Shown piece by piece: positions 15,623 through 21,331 of a DNA stretch of 21,331 nucleotides (positions are counted from its first letter, which is position 1; the number at the start of each line of letters is the position of its first letter). This DNA comes from Promethearchaeota archaeon (lineage in GTDB: Archaea; Asgardarchaeota; Lokiarchaeia; Sigynarchaeales; SOKP01). The translations under genes and the position numbers were made by a program. The stretch covers positions 1 through 21,331 of the forward strand of contig SDNN01000028.1 in the NCBI GenBank assembly GCA_004524425.1. Reading direction: 5' to 3'. The notes beneath the pieces are model-generated. The model saw only the letters and a list, made by a program, of their open reading frames with translations. It was not told where the DNA came from and ran no database searches.

Positions 15623-17842
15623 TTACCTATATAATTCTTCAGAAGGTTCCTTTCCATAGGTGTCAAATGCCTTTTTTGCTTTATCTGCACTTTTAAGTAC
15701 TTTTTCTAGTGATTCATCAAATTCAGCTTTAGTTAGTTTGACTTTTTTCACGGATTCTTGATCTTTTGTATTAATGTTTGAATCTAAAACTGCTTTTCTA
15801 ACAGTTAAAAGAGTCGCCTCTTCGCAGATGGCTTGAATATCGGCTCCTGTATACCCTTCGAGATCTCTTGCCATTTGTTCTATATTAACATCCTTATCTA
15901 TAGGTTTGTTTTTGAGATGAATCTTAAATATCTCCTTTCTCGAGTCATAATCAGGCATTGGAATTTCAACATGTCTTCCAAATCTTCCCGATCTCAACAA
16001 TGCAGGGTCAAGCATATCTGATCTATTTGTAGCAGCAAGTAATATGACATCCTTGAGTCCTTCCAAGCCATCCATTTCAGTAAGTAATTGTGATACCACT
16101 TGTTCAGTCACTTGAGAGCTTGCGAAACGACCTCTCATTCCAGCAATAGCATCTATCTCATCAAAAAATATAATACATGGAGCTGCTGATCTGGCTTTTC
16201 TAAAAGTTTCTCTCACTGCCTTCTCGCTCTCTCCAACCCATTTAGATAGAAATTCAGGACCTTTTACTGAAATAAAGTTAACTTCACTTTCATGGGCTAG
16301 CGCTTTTGCCATCAAAGTTTTTCCGCATCCTGGAGGACCATATAGCAAAATTCCGTTTGGAGGTCTTGAGTTTAAATGCTTATATAATTCAGGATATTTC
16401 AATGGCCATTCAATTATTTCTCTTAATTGTTGCTTGGCATCTTCCAAGCCCCCCACATCATCCCAGGTTTCTGTAGGTTGTATAATGAGCACTTCTCTCA
16501 AAGCAGATGGTTCTATGCTATTAAGTGCAAAGTTAAAGTGTTTCATGTTAATCTGCAGATTATTTAATATTTCGGGAGGAATCGGCTTATCTAAATTGAT
16601 CGTCGGAAGAATATCTCTTATAGCCAGCATGGCAGCTTCCTTTGCTAATGCTTCAACATCTGCGCCGACAAACCCATGTGTTTTTTCAGCAATTTTTAAT
16701 AGATCAACATCAGAATGAAGCGGCATACCTCTTGTATGGATTAATAATATTTCATAGCGTCCGTCCGTATCAGGAACGCCTATTTCGATCTCGCGATCAA
16801 ACCTGCCTGGACGTCTTAAAGCTGGATCAATATCATTCACCCTATTAGTTGCCCCGATAACTATTATTTCACCTCTCCCCTCCAATCCATCCATTAACGA
16901 GAGCAATTGGGCAACCACTCTTCTTTCTACTTCACCAGTAACTTCTCCCCTCTTTGGAGCTATTGAATCTAATTCGTCAATAAAGATTATCGAAGGCGAG
17001 TTTTCCTTAGCATCAGTAAACACTTTACGTAAATTTTCTTCACTCTGTCCATAAAATTTGCTCATGATCTCAGGGCCGCTTATCGTTATGAAATGTGCCT
17101 CGGTTTCATATGCCACTGCTCGAGCTAGAAGAGTCTTTCCCGTGCCCGGCGGACCATGGAGTAGAACTCCTTTCGGTGGATCAATCCCTATTCTTTTAAA
17201 CAATTCAGGATGTCTAATGGGCAATTCAATCATTTCCCGTATCTTCTGGATCTCGTCTTCTAATCCACCAATATCTTCATAAGTGACCCGGGATTTTTCC
17301 ATTTCTATGAGTTCTTTATGGCTTTTTTCACTTAGGACGATTCTAGTATCCAAGTGAATCCGCACTGCTTCTGCCCTAGGAGCATATTCCACCACTATGA
17401 GATCGTACCTGCGCCCCATGGCGTAGAAACTTATGATATCACCTTTCGTGATTACTCGGTTTTCTAATTTTCTGGCTAGTTGCTGTGAATTACGGATTAT
17501 GACTGTTTCTTCTAAGCCAGCAAACGTGATTTTATCTGCTAATGCAGTATCTTCAATCTTTCGTATCTCCACGACATCGTCCAAGGATGCGCTAATATTC
17601 CTTCTTAAAGAAGGATCCATGCGGATGATTTTTGATCCCTTATCCTCTTTTCTACCGGGATATAATAATGCGGCTGTTTTCATGTTTTGATGTTCAATGG
17701 CTATCACATCTCCCGTCTTGAGTTTCAATTCGGATATAATTTCGGGATCTATGCGAATGATTCCCCTGCCCGCATCTTCTTTAAAAGCATCTTTAACTCT
17801 GAGCTTTATTTTTTTTCCATCAATGCCTCTCGCAACACTCAT
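15623..17842 (-). CDS. Cdc48/VAT-type AAA+ ATPase
   Basis: A 739-residue protein with the full Cdc48/p97/VAT plan. The N-domain (1-180) is a double-psi barrel plus the following lobe. D1 has Walker A G230-PPGTGKT and Walker B IIFIDE (285-290); D2 has Walker A G502-PPGCGKT and Walker B IIFFDE (557-562). Arg-finger loops are at 342-350 and 616-624. The hexamer unfolds proteins by threading them through its pore and can feed them to the 20S proteasome; the C-terminus ends Leu-Tyr-Arg, which fits the HbYX docking motif. D2 reads [10 protein letters not shown] where most family members have LLRPGRFDR. GAGG lies eight bases before the ATG. The HSP20 gene is 114 bases upstream and the Phr-like regulator 53 bases downstream, all on one strand, which suggests co-regulation under protein stress. 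Confidence 0.97.
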   Translation of the reverse strand: MSVARGIDGKKIKLRVKDAFKEDAGRGIIRIDPEIISELKLKTGDVIAIEHQNMKTAALLYPGRKEDKGSKIIRMDPSLRRNISASLDDVVEIRKIEDTALADKITFAGLEETVIIRNSQQLARKLENRVITKGDIISFYAMGRRYDLIVVEYAPRAEAVRIHLDTRIVLSEKSHKELIEMEKSRVTYEDIGGLEDEIQKIREMIELPIRHPELFKRIGIDPPKGVLLHGPPGTGKTLLARAVAYETEAHFITISGPEIMSKFYGQSEENLRKVFTDAKENSPSIIFIDELDSIAPKRGEVTGEVERRVVAQLLSLMDGLEGRGEIIVIGATNRVNDIDPALRRPGRFDREIEIGVPDTDGRYEILLIHTRGMPLHSDVDLLKIAEKTHGFVGADVEALAKEAAMLAIRDILPTINLDKPIPPEILNNLQINMKHFNFALNSIEPSALREVLIIQPTETWDDVGGLEDAKQQLREIIEWPLKYPELYKHLNSRPPNGILLYGPPGCGKTLMAKALAHESEVNFISVKGPEFLSKWVGESEKAVRETFRKARSAAPCIIFFDEIDAIAGMRGRFASSQVTEQVVSQLLTEMDGLEGLKDVILLAATNRSDMLDPALLRSGRFGRHVEIPMPDYDSRKEIFKIHLKNKPIDKDVNIEQMARDLEGYTGADIQAICEEATLLTVRKAVLDSNINTKDQESVKKVKLTKAEFDESLEKVLKSADKAKKAFDTYGKEPSEELYR

Positions 17843-17872
17843 TTCTATATCCTCACAATATTAACATTCTTT

Positions 17873-17887
17873 CAATAAGTTTATAAT
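17873..17887 (-). promoter_or_regulatory. 15-base element upstream of Cdc48 shared with the HSP20 promoter
   Basis: The plus-strand sequence CAATAAGTTTATAAT matches CATTAAGTTTACAAT (18619-18633, upstream of HSP20) at 13 of 15 positions. It lies 31-45 bases before the Cdc48 start codon, downstream of a TATA-like ATTATATTAAT (17923-17933, minus strand). It is a candidate shared operator, weaker than the HSP20 site because its distance to the TATA-like box differs and base composition is extreme. Confidence 0.35.
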
Positions 17888-17956
17888 ATTCAATCATGAA
17901 ATTTGGATCTTGATTATCATTCATTAATATAATATGAATTGATTTTTTAAAAATGC

Positions 17957-18571
17957 CTATCTCTTATCCCTCCAGACTCTTAATGTAGCTATACCATTAT
18001 TAACATCTAATTCATATCGCTCGTCTGAAGATTTAAATGGGAGTTCAATCTCTTTCTGATAATGCCTGTCAAGGTTAGTGGCTTTAAATTTAATCCTGTT
18101 ACTCTCTTTATTAAAATCGATTGATATTTGTTCCTTCTTAATGCCAGGGACCTCAATGATTATTTCCGTGCAGTCAGAATAATCACATATTTCAGTGAGG
18201 GGCTCTTTAGCTTTGACATTGATCTCGTGTTCTTCAGGTTCTAAAAGCAACTCAGTAGCATCAATTAATTTATTTTTTTCTGGTCGCTTTAAGACTTTGA
18301 ATTTGGGAAGTTTATGCACATCAGCATTGTTTAAAATATCATGAAGATCTTTTTCATCAATATCTCCTTCCACCTTCACATCAGGCTCATCCATCCCTTC
18401 CTCATAATGATATGATACTTTGAATCCTTTTGATCCCCTCTTCTTAGGATCTAGGTTTTTAGTGAATTCTGGAAAAATGTAAAAGTCCATATCAAATAAT
18501 CGGGAATTTAAATTAAAGAATTTCTTGATTTTATCAAAAATATCCTCAAAATCATCATAATCGTCTGACAT
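17957..18571 (-). CDS. HSP20-family small heat-shock protein
   Basis: A 204-residue protein. The alpha-crystallin domain fills about 125-202: a first strand region EPLTEICDYSDCTEIIIEVP with the conserved P142-G143, then ISIDFNKESNRIKFKAT, and ELDVNNGIATLRVW, the usual G-x-L-like end. The 120-residue N-terminal region is long and charged, starting FDKIKKFFN and containing KGFKVSYHYEEG followed by DVKVEGDIDEKDLHDIL, a layout I associate with archaeal Hsp20 homologues. The chain stops just after the domain, so the I-x-I/V tail used for oligomer contacts in many small heat-shock proteins is missing. Such proteins hold unfolded clients in an ATP-independent way. It is the first gene of the proteostasis block and has its own TATA box and operator-like repeat. 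No Shine-Dalgarno site is seen. Confidence 0.9.
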   Translation of the reverse strand: MSDDYDDFEDIFDKIKKFFNLNSRLFDMDFYIFPEFTKNLDPKKRGSKGFKVSYHYEEGMDEPDVKVEGDIDEKDLHDILNNADVHKLPKFKVLKRPEKNKLIDATELLLEPEEHEINVKAKEPLTEICDYSDCTEIIIEVPGIKKEQISIDFNKESNRIKFKATNLDRHYQKEIELPFKSSDERYELDVNNGIATLRVWRDKR

Positions 18572-18605
18572 TTTTCATGATCTTTTTTTTTTTAATTTGT
18601 CAATC

Positions 18606-18636
18606 TTTATTTTACAACCATTAAGTTTACAATAAA
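18606..18636 (-). promoter_or_regulatory. Phr-operator-like inverted repeat at the HSP20 transcription start
   Basis: A 31-base imperfect inverted repeat centred on 18621: the left arm TTTATTTTAC and the right arm GTTTACAATAAA face each other. The left arm fits the Phr half-site as I recall it (TTTAnnTnAC), the right arm only partly. The element starts 35 bases before the HSP20 ATG and overlaps the start site predicted from the TATA box, the position where Phr blocks RNA polymerase in Pyrococcus. Confidence 0.5.
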
Positions 18637-18651
18637 AATATGGTTTTTTAC

Positions 18652-18664
18652 CTATTTATTTATA
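18652..18664 (-). promoter_or_regulatory. TATA box of the HSP20 gene
   Basis: On the minus strand this reads TATAAATAAATA, a strong archaeal TATA box, preceded by an A-rich stretch and CGA. It predicts transcription starting near 18632, giving a leader of about 60 bases before the HSP20 ATG at 18571. Confidence 0.55.
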
Positions 18665-18807
18665 TCGTTTTTAAAAAAAAAACGAAAATTAACATGAGCC
18701 TCTTTTTTTCCAAGTTTTAAAAAAAAATTTTTAGAACTAATTCTTTTAAAGGATGCTCAGTAATGAGACAAAGGAGGGATCATATTCATAAAAATCAAAA
18801 ATGATAC

Positions 18808-19620
18808 ATGTTTTCACTACTTGAAATAATGAATAAAAAGAATCCATTACATAAAGGCAGAGAAGGTCTCAAAGGAAAGGTGACTCTGGTCACAGGAGCA
18901 ACTGGCGGTATCGGCCGGGCAATTTGTGAAACATTTGCTGAGCTAGGATCGTTTTTATATGTTTGTGATGTTAAAGGAACTAAGAAACTTGCTGATGAGA
19001 TAAATACTCGGCATGGAGAACCCAGATCGAGTCCGGCTCATTGTGATATTTCGAATAAGGAAGAAGTAAGAGCCATGTATCAGAATATAGCTAAAGAAAA
19101 AAAGGGAGTCGATATCATCATCAATAACGCGGCAGTTCATGGGAATGGTGATTTCCCTGCGATTTCTTATGATGAGTTTCTAAAAACGATTAAAATTGAT
19201 CTTTCTGGGGCAATGTATTGTACGCTCATGGCACTCCCTCACATGATAGAGAATAAATGGGGGAGAATTCTCTTCACAGCTGCCCCTCTCTCATCTTCTG
19301 GAATCCCTAGCCCTTATCTTGCCGGTAAATCAGGTTTTATCGGTTTGGCGAAATACATTTCAAAAAAATACGGGGCAAATGGTATAAGAACGTTTGCTTT
19401 AGTGTTGAGGCATTGCGACACGCCCATGATAAGGAGAGTCATGAAAGCAAGAGGAAAGGACGTTAAAAAGGGAATCGAGGAGTTACACAAAAAATCCAAG
19501 ACTGGTAAAATGATAACTCCTAAAGAGGTAGCAGAGATATATGCACATTTCTCGTTGGCTACTTCACCAAGAGTTAATGGTTTGACGCTACTTTCCGATG
19601 GAGGAATCACGTATCTTTAG
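18808..19620 (+). CDS. short-chain dehydrogenase/reductase (SDR), catalytically complete-looking
   Basis: A 270-residue classical SDR. Cofactor site: T29-G-A-T-G-G-I-G36; the second strand ends YVCD, where the acidic residue favours NAD(H). N106-N-A-A109 stabilises the central sheet. The active site has Y170-x-x-x-K174 (SPYLAGKSG); the usual Ser position 13 residues before Tyr is Thr157, with serines 162-164 close by. The C-terminal LTLLSDGGITYL is the common SDR end. The enzyme should oxidise or reduce an alcohol/ketone; the substrate is unknown. Start is uncertain: 18808, or the ATG at 18829, since the only good Shine-Dalgarno site (GGAGGG, 18774-18779) is 28 bases before 18808. It heads an operon whose second gene begins 13 bases after its stop. 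Confidence 0.9.
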   Translation: MFSLLEIMNKKNPLHKGREGLKGKVTLVTGATGGIGRAICETFAELGSFLYVCDVKGTKKLADEINTRHGEPRSSPAHCDISNKEEVRAMYQNIAKEKKGVDIIINNAAVHGNGDFPAISYDEFLKTIKIDLSGAMYCTLMALPHMIENKWGRILFTAAPLSSSGIPSPYLAGKSGFIGLAKYISKKYGANGIRTFALVLRHCDTPMIRRVMKARGKDVKKGIEELHKKSKTGKMITPKEVAEIYAHFSLATSPRVNGLTLLSDGGITYL

Positions 19621-19633
19621 ATGGAGGATAAAA

Positions 19634-20335
19634 ATGAACATCAATCAATCTTACCAGGAAAAGAACGGCATCATTTTTGGAGCAAGTAGTTTTGTTGGAA
19701 AGACAATTGGTAATTATCTCACTCAACAGGGGGTTAATCTTGGATTAATCGATCTAGAGTCTCATGAGGGCGATATGATCGAAAAAAATCTCGAAAAACA
19801 AAACAAAATCATTTATAGAACCGTGAAATCCGGAGATCAAAATGGCATGGAAAAGGTCATGGAAGAAATGAGGAACACCTTAGGAAATATTGATTTCTTA
19901 ATTTGTGCTTATTATATTGATGAAATGAGAAGTAAGAGAAAACCGGAAGATCTTTCCTTAGAAACGTGGGATAATATATTTCAAGATTGGATCGTGAATT
20001 ATTTCCTAATATTAAAAGCTTTTGTTCCCTCAATGATTCACGCAAAAAAGGGCAGAATCATTTTTTTTAACACTACCAGCGGATACACGGGAGAAGGAGA
20101 AGGAGAAGGAGAAATCACGCTTACGGGCACCATCCACGAGAGTGCCTGCTCCAGCGGAATCACGGGCATGATGACTTCTATAGCCCACGACATCATTCCT
20201 CACGGAATCTCCGTGAATGGAATAGCGCTTGGACCTGACTATAAAGCCGATCCCGAGAGAATCATTTGGACAGCAAATCTATGGTTTTCGGGATTGGGAG
20301 AATATTCATGCGGTCAAATTGTAAGACTTTATTAA
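19634..20335 (+). CDS. SDR-family protein lacking catalytic Tyr/Lys (probable pseudoenzyme subunit); C-terminus apparently frameshifted
   Basis: The 233-residue product has the SDR fold: a degenerate glycine motif (FGASSFVGKTIG, 15-26), an acidic residue ending strand 2 (GLID), and FLICAYY instead of NNAG. At the active site the Y-x-x-x-K is replaced by H168-E-S-A-C172, so normal SDR catalysis is not expected. Just before it is an inserted GEGEGEGE loop (153-160). The ATG at 19634 has GGAGG seven bases upstream; a GTG- or TTG-like start at 19598 overlaps the previous gene and is unlikely. The frame stops at 20333-20335, right after EYSCGQIV, but an adjacent frame continues with protein-like sequence to 20420, so a one-base shift near 20321-20327 is likely. 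It probably forms a heteromer with the upstream SDR. Confidence 0.85.
   Translation: MNINQSYQEKNGIIFGASSFVGKTIGNYLTQQGVNLGLIDLESHEGDMIEKNLEKQNKIIYRTVKSGDQNGMEKVMEEMRNTLGNIDFLICAYYIDEMRSKRKPEDLSLETWDNIFQDWIVNYFLILKAFVPSMIHAKKGRIIFFNTTSGYTGEGEGEGEITLTGTIHESACSSGITGMMTSIAHDIIPHGISVNGIALGPDYKADPERIIWTANLWFSGLGEYSCGQIVRLY
20090..20113 (+). repeat. GGAGAA microsatellite, four copies, in frame
   Basis: Four perfect tandem copies of the six-base unit GGAGAA encode (Gly-Glu)4 inside the second SDR, in the loop before the lost catalytic Tyr. Since the unit is six bases, copy-number change would lengthen the loop without breaking the frame. Confidence 0.9.
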
Positions 20336-20420
20336 ATATATTAAAAATGGTGTATTCATTGTTGATATTCATCGTCAAGTTCATAAATCTTGGAGGATAG
20401 CTTTAAAATGGAGTTTTTAA
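20325..20420 (+). other. out-of-frame continuation of the second SDR
   Basis: In the frame one base off from the SDR gene, this stretch is open and encodes DFIKYIKNGVFIVDIHRQVH and then KSWRIALKWSF before TAA at 20418-20420. Removing one A from GTAAGAC at 20321-20327 joins it smoothly to ...CGQIV and gives about 261 residues, a normal SDR length. The tail overlaps the start of the next gene by 13 bases, as is common in operons. It could be a sequencing error, a real mutation or programmed frameshifting. Confidence 0.6.
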
Positions 20421-21049
20421 ATGATAAAGAAAGGATTGAAATATTAAAAGCATGGGATATTTACGAGTTACCTCGAGATGTTCAAATCGTGAAAATCTTT
20501 GAAAAAGTAAGAGATGTTCAGTTCGGTAGCATCGGGTCTCGACATCCCATGGATGTATACAAGGCAAATAAAGGCACGTGTTCAGGAAAGAATTTTCTAT
20601 TGAGAGAATTGTATAAAGGAATTGGACTACAAACTAAAGACATGATATGCATGCAGCGGTGGAAGGATTTAATCTGGTTTCCCACCGCTCAATATGGATT
20701 AGTCGAGTTTTCTGATGAGTTAAAACAAATGCTACAGGCCCATGAAATAATTGATTTTCATAATTACGTGAAAATACTGGTAAATAATAAGTGGATTCAA
20801 GTAGACGTCACCATAGATCCGCCACTGATGAATGTCGGATTTTTTACCACGGAACACTGGAATGGCACTTCAGACATGCCTCTTTGTTTCTGTGGCAGTC
20901 ATAAAACATGGGATTGCGGGGATAACGGCCCTGAGAAAAAGAAAGAACTCACGAATACCCTCCCTGAACACATCAGAACTGCACGAGAACATTTTCTTAA
21001 AACCATGACCAAATGGATCGATTCTCTCAGGGAGGAAGGAACGATTTAA
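20408..21049 (+). CDS. transglutaminase-like (papain-fold) protein
   Basis: A 213-residue soluble protein with a transglutaminase-core layout: C58 in NKGTCSGKNFLLRELYKGIG (nucleophile at the start of a helix), H118 in DFHNYVKILVNN and D133 in KWIQVDVTID, the expected Cys-His-Asp triad order and spacing. Members are cross-linking enzymes, amidases or proteases; some act on amide bonds of small molecules. Two Cys/Gly-rich motifs near the end (LCFCGSHKTWDCGDNG) may bind a metal. No signal peptide is visible, so it is likely cytoplasmic. I chose ATG 20408 over the TTG at 20390, because that TTG overlaps the GGAGG (20392-20396) that serves the ATG. It is the third gene of the SDR operon, so a role on the same substrate is a guess. 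Confidence 0.8.
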   Translation: MEFLNDKERIEILKAWDIYELPRDVQIVKIFEKVRDVQFGSIGSRHPMDVYKANKGTCSGKNFLLRELYKGIGLQTKDMICMQRWKDLIWFPTAQYGLVEFSDELKQMLQAHEIIDFHNYVKILVNNKWIQVDVTIDPPLMNVGFFTTEHWNGTSDMPLCFCGSHKTWDCGDNGPEKKKELTNTLPEHIRTAREHFLKTMTKWIDSLREEGTI

Positions 21050-21331
21050 TCTCTACTTTTCTCTATTTTTCAAGTATTTTTTTTCGAAACCTTTTCATGA
21101 TTTCATGATCATTTAGAGATCTCCCAACAAAATATAGGAAATGGGGATTAAAAAAGAAAAGAATATTGTTTAATATGTTAATTTTGACCTTTAAACATGT
21201 TGATAATAGCAAACATGTTTTTAAACAACCATCTATAAAATTGTTTTATACTCAGCTCTAATCATCACCTACTCAATATAATTTGATTGTTAAAGACTGA
21301 TCCATTGGTCATATTTAAAGAAAAAATTATG
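21050..21331. other. right-edge non-coding region with an imperfect palindrome
   Basis: No gene is supported here. After a T-rich stretch following the transglutaminase-like gene there is an imperfect inverted repeat at 21190-21226 (TTTAAACATGTT and AACATGTTTTTAAA around ten bases), with ACATGT twice. A TATA-like ATATTTAAAG and an ATG in the last three bases could belong to a gene that starts beyond the edge. Confidence 0.45.

Noticed and set aside
15397..17878. Several plus-strand reading frames of 60-95 codons across the Cdc48 and regulator genes
   Set aside because: They are antisense to clearly conserved coding sequence and show no domain or motif of their own.
17857..17890. AATATT...AATATT inverted repeat upstream of Cdc48 as a full operator
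   Set aside because: The arms are themselves palindromic and only A/T, so the symmetry is close to trivial in this composition. Only the 13/15 word shared with the HSP20 promoter was kept.
18763..18804. A 13-codon reading frame with internal GGAGGG just before the first SDR gene, as a possible leader peptide
   Set aside because: Too short and too AT-rich to support; it has no distinctive residues such as a run of one amino acid, and the GGAGGG is inside it, not before it.
1..21331. Search for CRISPR arrays, insertion sequences, transposase or integrase genes and attachment sites beside tRNA-Pro
   Set aside because: No regularly spaced repeats, no transposase-like or integrase-like frames, and no second copy of the tRNA-Pro 3' end was seen.

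Overview
The window looks like a piece of chromosome from an AT-rich archaeon, most likely an Asgard (Lokiarchaeia-like) lineage. This is inferred from gene content, not from a search. Pointers are a tRNA-Pro without an encoded CCA, an archaemetzincin, a VAT/Cdc48-type double AAA+ ATPase, a Phr-like ArsR-family heat-shock regulator, and a protein combining a longin-like fold with a winged helix. Shine-Dalgarno sites (GGAGG) precede several genes, and TATA-like boxes precede others. No insertion sequence, CRISPR array or prophage was seen.

Layout. 1-670 (+): the end of a sensor histidine kinase and a single-domain response regulator. 751-1746 (+): an ADP-ribosylglycohydrolase. 1757-2332 (-): archaemetzincin, convergent with it. 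2523-2596 (+): tRNA-Pro(TGG). 2663-4984 (-): a small unknown protein and two membrane proteins, one acyltransferase-like. 5179-6186 (-): an FwdF-like polyferredoxin. 6435-7613: three small proteins (unknown, OB-like, DUF1761-like). 7790-9160 (-): zinc-cluster/longin/winged-helix/helical protein. 9648-14189 (+): a 1513-residue surface protein with Asp-box repeats, about seven membrane segments and two cytoplasmic zinc ribbons. 14249-18571 (-): a proteostasis block of HSP20, Cdc48, Phr-like regulator and an HExxH protein. 18808-21049 (+): a three-gene operon of an active-looking short-chain dehydrogenase (SDR), an SDR lacking its catalytic residues, and a transglutaminase-like protein.

How parts fit. 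The strongest functional unit is 14249-18571. In Pyrococcus, Phr represses an Hsp20 gene and an AAA+ ATPase gene; here all three classes are adjacent, and inverted repeats lie where transcription should start for HSP20 and for the regulator. Cdc48 ends in Leu-Tyr-Arg, which fits the HbYX rule for docking onto the 20S proteasome. The SDR pair resembles heteromeric dehydrogenases in which one subunit is a pseudoenzyme. The second SDR also shows a likely one-base frameshift near its 3' end. The HExxH gene lacks a canonical start although its reading frame continues 45 codons upstream to a well-placed Shine-Dalgarno-like site.
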